Positions 48,142 through 56,839 of a stretch of 64,000 bases of DNA are shown one piece after another. How positions within the stretch are numbered: position 1 is the stretch's first letter; each line of letters opens with the position of its first letter. The position numbers were made by a program, and so were the translations under genes. Origin of the DNA: Fodinibacter sp963747405 (GTDB lineage Bacteria; Actinomycetota; Actinomycetes; Actinomycetales; Dermatophilaceae); assembly GCA_963747405.1 (NCBI GenBank), contig CAVVFG010000017.1, positions 30,479 to 94,478 of the forward strand, read 5' to 3'. The notes under the pieces were generated by a model that saw nothing but the letters and a program-made list of their open reading frames with translations, was not told where the DNA came from and made no database searches.

Positions 48142-48307
48142 GAGCGGGTGGGTTCCTTGCGTGGGAGGGGTTCAGGGCACTGTGCCCCAGTCTCCCACGA
48201 TCCGCGGATGCCGTTCACGCACCCGCCGACGCGCCTCGTCAGTCGCGGTGTGCGTCGACCGTGATCAGCACGAGCATCACCAGACCGGCTCGCAATAGGC
48301 TCCTCGG

Positions 48308-48820
48308 GTGGCTCCCGACCCCTCGACCCCCCGCCGTCCCGGCCTGCTGCGCAGTGCCACCGCCGCGGTGCGGCGGTGGTTCGCCGGGCGCTCGACGGCG
48401 CCGGCGCCGACAACCCCTGTTGGCTACCCCGGAGACTTCACCGGGCGGCTGGTGCCCGCCTACTCCCCGAAGCGCGACGGGCGGCCCGACCCGGGCGAGA
48501 TCGTCTGGACCTGGGTGCCGTTCGAGGAGGACCACCACCAGGGCAAGGACCGCCCGGTGCTGCTCGTCGGCCGCGACGGGGCATGGCTGCTCGCCCTACA
48601 GCTCACCAGCAAGGACCACGACGGCCGGCCGGTGTCGGCGCGGGGCCCGCGCTGGGTCGACATCGGCTCCGGCCCCTGGGACCGCCAGCGGCGCCCGAGC
48701 GAGGTGCGGGTCGACCGGGTCGTGCGGGTCGACCCCAAGGCGGTGCGCCGCGAGGGGGCCGTGCTCTCGCGGGATCGGTTCGACGCCGTGGCCAGGGCCG
48801 TCGCCGACCTGCACCGCTGA
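48308..48820 (+). CDS. PemK/MazF-fold protein
   Basis: 170 residues. The C-terminal 120 match the PemK/MazF-like SH3-type barrel (PGEIVWTWVPFEEDHHQGKDRPVLLVGRDG, then VRVDRVVRVD). No antitoxin gene is adjacent, and this family is a constant neighbour of lepA/rpsT/holA in actinobacteria, so a housekeeping role is as likely as a toxin. TAGGCT ends 6 nt before GTG 48308. Confidence 0.82.
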   Translation: MAPDPSTPRRPGLLRSATAAVRRWFAGRSTAPAPTTPVGYPGDFTGRLVPAYSPKRDGRPDPGEIVWTWVPFEEDHHQGKDRPVLLVGRDGAWLLALQLTSKDHDGRPVSARGPRWVDIGSGPWDRQRRPSEVRVDRVVRVDPKAVRREGAVLSRDRFDAVARAVADLHR

Positions 48821-48854
48821 AGGCCGACCGGGCGGCCGTGGGGCGGACAGCGAC

Positions 48855-48887
48855 GGGGCCCGTCACCGAAACTCGGTGACGGGCCCC
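48855..48887. terminator. Hairpin terminator of rpsT, probably bidirectional
   Basis: GGGGCCCGTCACCGA-AAC-TCGGTGACGGGCCCC, a perfect 15-bp stem with 3-nt loop between the converging PemK-like and rpsT genes. Confidence 0.87.
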
Positions 48888-48905
48888 CGTCGGGGTCGCG
48901 GACGG

Positions 48906-49166
48906 TCAGAGACCGGCGGCCTTCTTGGCCATCGAGGACTTCTTGTTGGCGGCCTGGTTCTTGTGGATGACGCCCTTGCTCACGGCCTTGTCGAGCTTGG
49001 TGGAGGCCACCTGAAGGGCAGCCTTCGCCTCGTCGGCGTTGCCGGAGTCGGCGGCGTCGCGGAACTTGCGGATCGCCGTCTTGAACTCGGACTTGATCGC
49101 CTTGTTGCGCTCGGTCGCCACGCGGTTCGTCTTGATCCGCTTCAGCTGGGACTTGATGTTTGCCAC
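48906..49166 (-). CDS. rpsT: 30S ribosomal protein S20
   Basis: 86 residues beginning MANIKSQLKRIKTN, lysine/alanine-rich helices, normal length for S20. GTG 49166 is the family start. Followed by a strong terminator. Confidence 0.96.
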   Translation of the reverse strand: MANIKSQLKRIKTNRVATERNKAIKSEFKTAIRKFRDAADSGNADEAKAALQVASTKLDKAVSKGVIHKNQAANKKSSMAKKAAGL

Positions 49167-49379
49167 GTGTAGATGCTTTCTCTGGGGTCGGTATGCCGTT
49201 AGAGGGCGGCAGTCGCGGGTCGGGACAGGACGTGGGGACATCCGTGGTTGACCTGCGCTGGGTGGTGCTGCGTTGCGCGCACGACCTCAAGCGCGCACGC
49301 AAGGACCAAAGTTACCAGCGGGGCGCCCACCGCACCAAAACGCCGGGCGTGCTGGGGGGGCGGCGCGGCGGGCATACTG

Positions 49380-49412
49380 CGGATGCCGCGCGGCCGGCAT
49401 CCGACGTCGCCT
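49380..49412. repeat. Hairpin repeat, copy A
   Basis: 33 bp; GGATGCCG-CGCGGC-CGGCATCC (8-bp arms) followed by GACGTCGCCT. Matches copy B at 49499 with one base change. Confidence 0.85.
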
Positions 49413-49498
49413 CTCCTACCGCGTGGTAGGTGAGGTGATCAGTGCACGTACCAGGCGGTAGCGCGGGCGGAGTGCGAATGCCGCACCGCAGTGAAGAT

Positions 49499-49531
49499 CG
49501 GATGCCGAGCGGCCGGCATCCGACGTCGCCT
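49499..49531. repeat. Hairpin repeat, copy B
   Basis: 33 bp; GGATGCCG-AGCGGC-CGGCATCC followed by GACGTCGCCT, 119 bp from copy A. It ends 13 bp before the left edge of the large tandem duplication. Confidence 0.85.
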
Positions 49532-49546
49532 CGCCTCGTGGCCGGG

Positions 49547-50536
49547 TCAGCTGCGGTTGCGGGCGTGCTGGTCGGTGATGGTCAGCACGCACCGCTCGAC
49601 GGCGTACACCGGGTCGCGCCCGCCGCCCTTGACCTCGAAGTCGGCCGCGGCGATGGCCGTGACGCAGGTGGCGAGCGCGTCGGCGGTCCAGCCACCCAGC
49701 GCCCGGCGCGCCTTGTCGACCTGCCACGGTGCCATGCCGAGGTCGCGCGCGAGGTCGACCGAGCGCCCGCGGCCCGCGGAGCCGACCTTGATCAGCTGGC
49801 GGGCCTGCTGGGCCAGCACCGCGACGATCGGCACCGGGTCGACCCCGACGGCGATGGCGTGCCGCAGCAGCCGCAGGGCCTCGCCGGTGTCGCCGGCCAT
49901 GGTGGCGTCGGCCACCCGGAAGCCGGTCGCCTCGACCTTGCCCCCGTGGTAGGTGAGCACGACCTGCTCGTCGATGACGCCCGTGGTGTCGTCGATCAGC
50001 TGCTGGCAGGCCGACGCCAGCTCACGGACGTCCTTGCCGACCGCCTCGACGAGCGCGTGCACCGCCTCGCCGGTGGCCTTGCGCCGGGCCCGGCGGAACT
50101 CGTGCGCGGCGAAGTCGGCCTTGTCGCGGTCGGTCTTGATGGCGGAGGCGTCGATGACCCGGGCTCCCGAGCCCTTGAGCGTGTCGAGCACCCTCTTGCC
50201 GCGCGAGCCACCGCGGTGCAGCACGACGAGGGTGAGGTCGGGCTCGGGCTCGCCGGCCAGGGCCGCGAGCAGGTCGGCCTGCAGGTCGTCGCCGGCCTCG
50301 TCGAGGTCGTGCACGACGATGCACTTGGCACCACCGAAGAGCGACGGGCTGGCGTGCTGGATGAGCTCGCCGGCGGTGTAGGCGGAGGCGTAGAGCCGGA
50401 TCACCTCGAGCTCGGGCTCGGTGACCCTGAGGTCGTCGAGGGTCTGCGTGACCCCCCGCTCGGCGAGCAGCGACTCGGGCCCGGCGACCAGGACGTAGGG
50501 CGGCACCCGGTGGTGCACCGCGACCTCGTCCGACAT
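49547..50536 (-). CDS. holA: DNA polymerase III delta subunit, copy 1
   Basis: 329 residues; clamp-loader delta subunit that opens the beta clamp. N-terminal AAA-like domain without a working P-loop (YVLVAGPESLLAERG), helical C-terminus (WQVDKARRALGGW). ATG 50536 lies 7 nt after CAGAGT. It differs from copy 2 by three bases that I can find and one residue (Arg/Lys in RGGSRGK-VLD). Confidence 0.93.
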   Translation of the reverse strand: MSDEVAVHHRVPPYVLVAGPESLLAERGVTQTLDDLRVTEPELEVIRLYASAYTAGELIQHASPSLFGGAKCIVVHDLDEAGDDLQADLLAALAGEPEPDLTLVVLHRGGSRGKRVLDTLKGSGARVIDASAIKTDRDKADFAAHEFRRARRKATGEAVHALVEAVGKDVRELASACQQLIDDTTGVIDEQVVLTYHGGKVEATGFRVADATMAGDTGEALRLLRHAIAVGVDPVPIVAVLAQQARQLIKVGSAGRGRSVDLARDLGMAPWQVDKARRALGGWTADALATCVTAIAAADFEVKGGGRDPVYAVERCVLTITDQHARNRS

Positions 50537-50582
50537 GGCGGTCACTCTGCCACGAGCGGCGGACACGCCCGACGGGGCGCGC

Positions 50583-51245
50583 TCAGGCTGCAGTGGGAGG
50601 CAGCGGACGGACCCAGAGGGTGACAAGGGAGACGACGGCCCAGGCCAGCACGCCGAAGAAGTACACGACGGGCAGGCCGATGACCAGTGGGCCGAGGCCG
50701 GTGACGACGAGCACGACCCCCAGCGCGATGCCCAGCCACCGCGGCAGGACGCGGCGGCCCGTCATCATCATCACCGCGAACCCAACGAAGGCCACGCTGA
50801 CCCCGAGGTAGCCGACGACACTCGCCCCGGCGACCAGCACCGGTGGCTCGACGACCGCCTCCGCCGTGGTCAGCGGCAGGACGATCCTCTCCAGGGCGGC
50901 GGCCAGCCCACCGACCAGACCCACCCAGCCCAGGATCGTTGCCGCCCGAGCCCACCGGCCGGTCGTCGTGCTGGCCACCCCACGGCCCCACGCAACCAGT
51001 GCCGCGCCGAGCACCGCGAAGCCGACGCCCATGGGGATGAACGACATCCGGATCGCGCCGAGGTCGGCGCCGGCGATCTCGAGCTGCGCGGGGTGGTCAC
51101 CCCAGGCGCCCATGTAGTCCTCGACGACCGGCCGGGACACACCGGCCATGAACACGATCCCGGCGAGGAGAAGCAGGCCCGACGCAGCCCGGAGGCGCCG
51201 CGTGCTCGTGCCGGTGGTGGGTCGTGTCGTCGTCATGGTGGTCAT
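50583..51245 (-). CDS. Six-TM membrane protein, copy 1
   Basis: 220 residues, about six hydrophobic helices, no recognised domain. ATG 51245 has GAAGGAG 6 nt upstream and is the start shared with copy 2. It is read divergently from the sigma gene from a promoter that mirrors the sigma promoter (see 51275-51337), so it probably belongs to the same regulon. The protein is identical in both copies. Confidence 0.75.
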   Translation of the reverse strand: MTTMTTTRPTTGTSTRRLRAASGLLLLAGIVFMAGVSRPVVEDYMGAWGDHPAQLEIAGADLGAIRMSFIPMGVGFAVLGAALVAWGRGVASTTTGRWARAATILGWVGLVGGLAAALERIVLPLTTAEAVVEPPVLVAGASVVGYLGVSVAFVGFAVMMMTGRRVLPRWLGIALGVVLVVTGLGPLVIGLPVVYFFGVLAWAVVSLVTLWVRPLPPTAA

Positions 51246-51274
51246 GGCCACTCCTTCGATGGGTCGTCACCCCC

Positions 51275-51337
51275 TTGTCGCAGGGACGGGGGGGTCGGTT
51301 CCTTCCGCGGGAACCATCCGCCGACTCCGCGCGACAA
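51275..51337. promoter_or_regulatory. Mirror-symmetric divergent ECF-type promoters, copy 1
   Basis: Plus strand: GGAACC 51310-51315, 16-bp spacer, CGACAA 51332-51337, toward the sigma gene. Minus strand: GGAACC 51302-51297, 16-bp spacer, CGACAA 51280-51275, toward the membrane gene. The two -35 boxes form a GGTTCC-N7-GGAACC dyad. GGAAC at -35 is the common ECF sigma signature; autoregulation by the adjacent sigma is inferred. Confidence 0.75.
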
Positions 51338-51343
51338 TGGGGC

Positions 51344-51940
51344 ATGGGGAGCTCGACGGAGTCCGGTGGCGGCCAGCCCGGTGGCGGCCACCCCGGTGAC
51401 CGCGAGCTCCTGGCCGCCATCGCCGATGCCGACCCCGACGCCCTCAGGAAGCTGTACGACCGCCACGCCCCCTGGCTGGCGGCCCGGCTGCGCGGGCGGT
51501 GCTCGGACCCCGCCCTGGTCGAGGACGCCCTGCAGGAGACGTTCGTGGCCGTCTGGCGGGGGGCGAAGAGCTTCAAGGGGACCGGTGACGTGCCGGCGTG
51601 GCTGTGGGGCATCGGCATCCGCCAGCTGATCAGCCAGCTGCGTCGCCGCCACGTCCGGGTCGAGATCCCCGTCCCGGAGCTGCCCCGCCGGTCCACGCAG
51701 GCCACCGGCACCGTGGAGGACCTCGTGCTCCAGGGCCTCGAGCACGGACGCCTCGGACCGGCCCTGCAGTCCCTGTCCCCGGAGCACCGCGCCGTCATCA
51801 GGGCGACCGTGCTCGACGGTCTCACCACGAGGGAGGCCGCTCGCCTGCTCGGCGTCCGGGAGGGCACCGTGAAGTCCAGGGCCCACCGGGCTCGCGCGGA
51901 GCTGCGGGCGGCCCTGACGAGTACAGGAGGTGGCTGGTGA
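51344..51940 (+). CDS. ECF-type RNA polymerase sigma factor, copy 1
   Basis: 198 residues with region 2 (LRKLYDRHAPWLAARL ... DALQETFVAVWRG, WLWGIGIRQLISQLRRR) and region 4 (LSPEHRAVIRATVLDGLTTREAARLLGVREGTVKSR). ATG 51344 lies 6 nt after the predicted -10, so the message may be leaderless. The stop overlaps the anti-sigma-like gene (GTGA). One residue differs from copy 2 (Thr/Ala near the C-terminus). Confidence 0.92.
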   Translation: MGSSTESGGGQPGGGHPGDRELLAAIADADPDALRKLYDRHAPWLAARLRGRCSDPALVEDALQETFVAVWRGAKSFKGTGDVPAWLWGIGIRQLISQLRRRHVRVEIPVPELPRRSTQATGTVEDLVLQGLEHGRLGPALQSLSPEHRAVIRATVLDGLTTREAARLLGVREGTVKSRAHRARAELRAALTSTGGGW

Positions 51941-52776
51941 GCAGCGACCAGGCATGGCACGTGCCCGCACCCACGATGAGCGCCTGGGTCGGGGGGGAGG
52001 CGAGCGCCGTCGCGGCCGACACGATCGAGCAGCACGTCATGGCGTGCGCCCACTGCCGGGATGCGGCTGCCGTCGCCACCCGCGACCTCGCCTCCGTCGA
52101 CCTCGACCGGGTCTGGGCCGGCGTCACCGACCAGATCCACCCCCAGTCTCCGTCGGCCGTCGTACGGGTGCTGCGCAGGCTGGGAGTGCCCGAGCCCGAC
52201 GCGGTGGTGGCGGGGATGACGCCCGCGTTCACCGCCGCCTGGGTCGCGGCCCTCACCGCCGTGCTCGGCGCCACCCTGCTGGCCTCGTTCGTGTCACCGG
52301 ACCGCGCCCAGGCCGCCTACCTCCTGCTCGCGCCGCTCGTTCCGCTCGGTGGGGTGGCGCTGTCGTACGGGGAGGGAGTCGACCCCGCATACGAGCTGAC
52401 CCTCAGCACCCCCTACCCGCAGTTCCGGTTGCTGCTCCTGCGAACCGCTGTCGTCCTCGTGGCCTGCGCCCCCCTGACGATCCTCGTGGGACTGGCCCTT
52501 CAGCCCTGGTGGGTCGCCTTCGCCTGGCTGGCCCCGGGACTCGCCTTCGTGCTCGCCACGCTGGCCGCCTCGACGTGGTGGCCCCTGAGGTACGCAGCCG
52601 CCGGCACCGGCACGCTGTGGGTCGCGGTCACCGCGTCGGCGTTCCTGCTGGGCGACGAGCTGGCGGTGGTGGGCCCGGTGGCGATGGCCGTCTATGCGGG
52701 TGTGGTCGCGGTCGCCGGGTGGGTCCTGGGCACCCGGGGGCAGGCGCTCTCGCGGATGGTGGTGGGACCGTGGTGA
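51937..52776 (+). CDS. Zinc-finger (zf-HC2) anti-sigma-like membrane protein, copy 1
   Basis: 279 residues. N-terminal cytosolic zinc motif His33-x3-Cys37-x2-Cys40 (EQHVMACAHC) as in ZAS anti-sigma factors, then about six membrane helices. It likely holds the sigma factor at the membrane until a signal arrives. AGGAGGT precedes GTG 51937. Overlaps by 4 nt with the genes on both sides. Confidence 0.85.
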   Translation: MSSDQAWHVPAPTMSAWVGGEASAVAADTIEQHVMACAHCRDAAAVATRDLASVDLDRVWAGVTDQIHPQSPSAVVRVLRRLGVPEPDAVVAGMTPAFTAAWVAALTAVLGATLLASFVSPDRAQAAYLLLAPLVPLGGVALSYGEGVDPAYELTLSTPYPQFRLLLLRTAVVLVACAPLTILVGLALQPWWVAFAWLAPGLAFVLATLAASTWWPLRYAAAGTGTLWVAVTASAFLLGDELAVVGPVAMAVYAGVVAVAGWVLGTRGQALSRMVVGPW

Positions 52777-53636
52777 CGGGGGTCGGCGGCGCCGAGCTCG
52801 ACGACGTCACCCAGCGCTTCGGCTCCACCACGGCCCTGGACGGCGTGACGCTGCGCATCCAACCGGGGGTCACGGGCGTCCTCGGCCCCAACGGGTCCGG
52901 GAAGACGACGATGCTGCGCATCCTCTCCACCATCCAGGAGCAGACCGCCGGGTCGGTGCGGGTCCTCGGCACCGACACCTCCCGGGACGCTGCCCGTACC
53001 GACATCCGTCGTCGACTCGGCTACCTTCCGCAGGAGCTCGGCTTTCCCCGCGGCTTCACGGCCTTCGGCTTCGTCGAGTACATGGCCGTGCTCAAGGAGT
53101 GGACCGATCCCTCGGCACGACGCGACGAGGTGCGCAGGGTGCTGGACCTCGTCGACCTCTCGCCGGTCTCTACCAAGCGGGTGCACCAGCTCTCCGGGGG
53201 CATGCGCAGGCGGCTCGGGCTCGCACAGGCCCTGCTCGGCCAGCCCCCGCTCCTGCTGCTCGACGAGCCCACCACGGGGCTCGATCCCGAGCAGCGAGCC
53301 TCCTTCCGCGCGCTGCTGGTCGGGCTGGCCGCCGGCACGACCGTGGTCCTGTCGACCCACCAGACCGAGGACGTGTCCGCCGTCTGCGACCGGGTGGTGG
53401 TGATGGATACCGGTCGGGTGAGCTTCACGGGGTCGGTCAGTGACTTCGTCGAGCGCGCCCGCGGCCACGTGTGGGTCGACGACCGACCGGATGAGAGGGC
53501 CCTGGCCCGCTGGCGCACAGCCACCGGGCGGTTCCGGCACGTCGGTGAGCCTCCCCCCGGGGCCGAGCTCATCGACCCGGGGGTCGAGGACGCGTACCTG
53601 CTGCACCGCGGCATCCCGCAAGGAGTGCTCGGATGA
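52773..53636 (+). CDS. ABC transporter ATP-binding protein, copy 1
   Basis: 287 residues, ABC-2 exporter type. Walker A GPNGSGKT (38-45), YLPQELGFP Q-loop, LSGGMRRRLG, LLLLDEPTTGLDPEQ and STHQTEDV are intact. GTG 52773 overlaps the anti-sigma-like stop; the preceding GTG 52770 is an alternative. Partner of the following permease; the cargo is unknown. Confidence 0.92.
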   Translation: MTGVGGAELDDVTQRFGSTTALDGVTLRIQPGVTGVLGPNGSGKTTMLRILSTIQEQTAGSVRVLGTDTSRDAARTDIRRRLGYLPQELGFPRGFTAFGFVEYMAVLKEWTDPSARRDEVRRVLDLVDLSPVSTKRVHQLSGGMRRRLGLAQALLGQPPLLLLDEPTTGLDPEQRASFRALLVGLAAGTTVVLSTHQTEDVSAVCDRVVVMDTGRVSFTGSVSDFVERARGHVWVDDRPDERALARWRTATGRFRHVGEPPPGAELIDPGVEDAYLLHRGIPQGVLG

Positions 53637-54514
53637 CCCAGACGACCCCGACCAGCACCCTCCCGCCGTCGGCGCCGCCGGGCGTCCTGAGCGGCCTCGC
53701 CCGGATCCAGGCGCGACGGTACCTTCGGCACCCCGTCTACCTCGTGTCGGTCGCCCTCCTGCTCCTCGGCGCCGCCAGGCACCTGCTGACTGGCCAGATC
53801 GACACCGCCTGGGACCAGACGCTGAACTGGGCCCTGTGGCTGGGCATCCCCGGGGTGGTCGTGGGCTACCGGCTGGCCGTCACCGAGGACCGGGCCCTGT
53901 CCCTGCTCCGAAGCACCCCGACCGACCAGCGCACCAGGACCCTGGCGTTGTACCTCGCGTGCCTCGTCCCCGTCGCGACCTGTCTGGCGCTCATGGTGGT
54001 GTACGGGCTGGTGGGCCTCGTCCACCCGCCACCCGCCGGCTACGTCGTTCCGCAGGCGCCGGCCCAGATCGGCTGGCTCGACTACCTCTTCGCCGTCGCC
54101 GAGGGCCCGGTCGCCTGCTTCGGCGGACCCGTCCTCGGGGTCACCATCGGCCGGTGGGTGCACTTCCCCGGCGCCGGTGTGCTGGCGGCCGTCGCGCTCC
54201 TCATGGTCGAGCTGGTCGCCCTTGGCTTCGGGGAGTCCGTGCCGGGCGTCGGCGAGGCCTGGGCTTCACGGGTGGTCGTCACCCTCCAGCCGTACGTCTA
54301 CTGGGGGGCCACCGACGAGAGCCGGACGTTCACGGCGCTGCGGCCCGGGTCCCCGGCGGGCCACCTGCTCTACGCCCTGGCCATGTGCGGTCTGGCCATG
54401 ACCGCAGGACTGCTGCGCGGGGCCGGCCCGAGGGAGAAGGCACGGTTGCAGCGGGTGGGCGGGGCACTGGTGGCCGTGGTGGCCGCGTCGTTCCTCTGGG
54501 CACTGCTCGGCTGA
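53633..54514 (+). CDS. ABC-2-type permease, copy 1
   Basis: 293 residues, about six hydrophobic helices, Pro/Thr-rich N-terminus. ATG 53633 overlaps the ATPase stop (ATGA) and AAGGAG lies upstream. It ends SFLWALLG, 15 nt short of the convergent helicase stop. Intact, unlike copy 2. Confidence 0.85.
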   Translation: MTQTTPTSTLPPSAPPGVLSGLARIQARRYLRHPVYLVSVALLLLGAARHLLTGQIDTAWDQTLNWALWLGIPGVVVGYRLAVTEDRALSLLRSTPTDQRTRTLALYLACLVPVATCLALMVVYGLVGLVHPPPAGYVVPQAPAQIGWLDYLFAVAEGPVACFGGPVLGVTIGRWVHFPGAGVLAAVALLMVELVALGFGESVPGVGEAWASRVVVTLQPYVYWGATDESRTFTALRPGSPAGHLLYALAMCGLAMTAGLLRGAGPREKARLQRVGGALVAVVAASFLWALLG

Positions 54515-54528
54515 CCCGCCCGTCGACG

Positions 54529-56787
54529 TCAGTCGAAGGTGAGCGTGGGGCCGGTGCCGGCCTCGAGGCCGAGACCGCCCAGGCGGGCCGAGACGGCCTC
54601 GACCGGCAGCTCCATCGACTCGGCGAGCTCGTCGAGGGTGAGCCCCAGCTCGATGCCGTCGCGCAGCTCCTCGTCCTCCTGCTCGGTCCACGCGTGGCCG
54701 TGGGTGACGGCGGTGCGCGACGACTCCGGCGGTGGCGGGTCCTCGGCGACCGGACGTTCGATGCGGGCCGCCACCGCACCGGTCAGGCCGCGCAGCGCGG
54801 GCTCGGCCACCGGCAGCGGTGGCTCGGCGCTCTCGTCGAGCCGCTTCAGCGCCGCGAGCACCATCGCGCGGTCGGCGGTGGGCCAGAACGGCGGCAGCGA
54901 GCGCTGGAGGAACCCGGCGTAGCGGGCGGTCATCATCCGGTTGTCGAGGAAGGCGACGACCCCCCGGTCGTCGGCCCGCCGGATGAGGCGCCCCGCCCCC
55001 TGGGCGAGCCGCAGCGCCGCGTGCGTGGCCGAGACGGCCATGAACCCGTTGCCGCCCATCCGGGCGATGGCCTGCGAGCGCGCGGAGGCGAGCGGGTCGT
55101 CGGGGCGCGGGAACGGGATGCGGTCGATGATGACGAGCTGGCACGACGAGCCGGGCACGTCGACCCCCTGCCACAGCGACAGCGTGCCGAACAGGCAGGT
55201 GCCCGGGTCGCGGGCGAACTGCCGCACCAGGGTGCTGATCTGGTCCTCGCCCTGGCAGAGGAACGCGATCTCCCCCGCCGCGCCCGCGGCGGTCGCCCGG
55301 GCGTCGGGGAAGCGCTCGCGCATCGCCTCGGTGGCCTCCTTGGCCGCCCGCATCGACGAGAACAGGCCCAGCGTGCGCCCGCCCGCGGCCCGCACCAGCG
55401 CCTCGATCTCGTCGAGCGTCTCGGTGGCGAGGCCGTCGCGCCCGGGCGCCGGCAGGTGCCGCGCCACGTAGGCGATGCCCTGCTCGGGGTAGGCGAAGGG
55501 GCTGCCGACGTCGAGCCCGCGCCATGCCGGCGACCCCTCACCGCGCAGCCCGATGGTGCCCGCGACGGCGTCGAACGACCCGCCGAGCTCGAGCGTGGCC
55601 GAGGTGAGGATGACGGTGCGCTCGCTGAACACCTTCTCGCGCACCAGCATCGCGACGCTCATCGGCGCGACCCGCAGCACCGGACCGCGGCGGGGGTCGC
55701 GGTTGAGCCAGACCACGTCGAGCTCGCGCTCCTCGAGGACGCGCGAGGCGTTCTCGAACACCTCGTCGACGGCGGCCCGCGCCACCTGGCGACCGCCGTC
55801 GGGTTCCTCGCCCTGCTGGGGCTTGAGCTCGCTCTGCACGGCCCGAGCGGTGTCGCGCAACCGCCCGAGCGCCATCGCCAGCGAGTCGGGGATGCCGGTC
55901 AGCCGCCCCTCGGGGGCCGGCTCGAGCACCGACTCGAGCAGGTCGGCCGCCTCCTCCATGGTCGACGACGCGTCGGCCTGCCGTCCGGCGCGCTTGGCCG
56001 CCGCCCGCACCATGCCCGGGGTGACCTCGTCGGTGATCGTGGAGGTGACCCGGTCGACGAGCTCGTGGCCCTCGTCGACGACGAGCACGTCGTGCTCGGG
56101 CAGCAGCTGGCGCCCCTCGAAGGCGTCGATGGCCATGAACGAGTGGTTGGTGACGATGACGTCGACGTCGCGGGCGGCCTCGCGCGAGCGCTCGACGAAG
56201 CACTCGGCGACCATCGGGCAGCGGCTGCCCAGGCACTCCTCGGCGCTCACCGACACCTGGCGCCAGGCACGCTCGGACACGCCGGGGACGAGCTCGTCGC
56301 GGTCGCCCGACTCGGTGACCTCGGCCCAGTCGCGCAGCCGCACCACCTCGGCGCCCAGGCGCGACGCCTGCTGGTCGACGGCCCCGACCGACATCAGGGT
56401 GTCGACGTCGTCGTCGGGGAAGCCGCCCTCCAGCTTGTGCGCGCACAGGTAGTTGCGCCGCCCCTTGACCAGCGCGTAGGTCGGGCGCCGGCCGAGCAGC
56501 GGCGCCAGCGACTCGGCGAGCCGTGGCATGTCGCGGTCGACGATCTGCGCCTGCAGCGCCAGGGTGGCGGTGGCGACCACCGTCGGGGTGCCGGTGTCCA
56601 TGGCGTGCTGCACCGCGGGGACGAGGTAGGCCAGCGACTTGCCGGTGCCGGTGCCGGCCTGCACGAGCAGGTGGCCCCTGCCGTCGACGGCGTCGGCGAC
56701 GGCGTGCGCCATCTGGACCTGACCAGGACGCTCGGTGCCGCCGACCCCGCCGACGGCGGCGTGGAGGAGCTCGTCGAGGGTCGGCAC
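54529..56787 (-). CDS. dinG: DinG/XPD-type Fe-S DNA helicase, copy 1
   Basis: 752 residues, superfamily 2, ATP-dependent 5'-3' helicase. Walker A GTGTGKS (45-51), four Fe-S cysteines (115, 185, 190, 196), DEGH box (238-241), TSATL and the C-terminal QGAGRLIRR motif. A ~70-residue C-terminal extension has a SANT/HTH-like LDELAESMELPVEAV. TACCCT ends 6 nt before GTG 56787. Only 52 bp separate its start from the holA copy 2 stop. Confidence 0.93.
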   Translation of the reverse strand: MPTLDELLHAAVGGVGGTERPGQVQMAHAVADAVDGRGHLLVQAGTGTGKSLAYLVPAVQHAMDTGTPTVVATATLALQAQIVDRDMPRLAESLAPLLGRRPTYALVKGRRNYLCAHKLEGGFPDDDVDTLMSVGAVDQQASRLGAEVVRLRDWAEVTESGDRDELVPGVSERAWRQVSVSAEECLGSRCPMVAECFVERSREAARDVDVIVTNHSFMAIDAFEGRQLLPEHDVLVVDEGHELVDRVTSTITDEVTPGMVRAAAKRAGRQADASSTMEEAADLLESVLEPAPEGRLTGIPDSLAMALGRLRDTARAVQSELKPQQGEEPDGGRQVARAAVDEVFENASRVLEERELDVVWLNRDPRRGPVLRVAPMSVAMLVREKVFSERTVILTSATLELGGSFDAVAGTIGLRGEGSPAWRGLDVGSPFAYPEQGIAYVARHLPAPGRDGLATETLDEIEALVRAAGGRTLGLFSSMRAAKEATEAMRERFPDARATAAGAAGEIAFLCQGEDQISTLVRQFARDPGTCLFGTLSLWQGVDVPGSSCQLVIIDRIPFPRPDDPLASARSQAIARMGGNGFMAVSATHAALRLAQGAGRLIRRADDRGVVAFLDNRMMTARYAGFLQRSLPPFWPTADRAMVLAALKRLDESAEPPLPVAEPALRGLTGAVAARIERPVAEDPPPPESSRTAVTHGHAWTEQEDEELRDGIELGLTLDELAESMELPVEAVSARLGGLGLEAGTGPTLTFD

Positions 56788-56839
56788 CAGAGCAGGGTAT
56801 GCCGTGCGCCCACCACCCGCGGCGTCCTCCACAGGCCGG

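Larger units (their letters stand above)
49167..49546. other. 380-bp noncoding region between rpsT and holA
   Basis: Contains the rpsT 5' region (AGAGAAAG about 13 nt before the start) and two copies of a 33-bp hairpin repeat (49380-49412, 49499-49531). I see no tRNA and no credible ORF; short frames here show no domain or start signal. Confidence 0.6.
49545..56837. repeat. Tandem duplication, copy 1 (complete, 7,293 bp)
   Basis: Carries holA, membrane protein, ECF sigma, anti-sigma-like, ABC ATPase, ABC permease and dinG-like helicase, all intact. Identity with the second copy begins at GGTCAGCTGCGG (49545 = 56838); the preceding base differs. Confidence 0.96.

Noticed and set aside
48142..48413. 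N-terminal extension of LepA to 48413
   Set aside because: It reads the wrong frame upstream of the frameshift; the conserved N-terminus (AHIDHGKST) is in the frame starting at GTG 48141.
48308..48820. PemK/MazF gene as a toxin-antitoxin system
   Set aside because: No antitoxin ORF next to it and the lepA/rpsT/holA context is conserved housekeeping, so I describe only the fold.
49251..49440. Short plus-strand ORFs between rpsT and holA
   Set aside because: No start signal, no domain and they cross the hairpin repeat; treated as noncoding.
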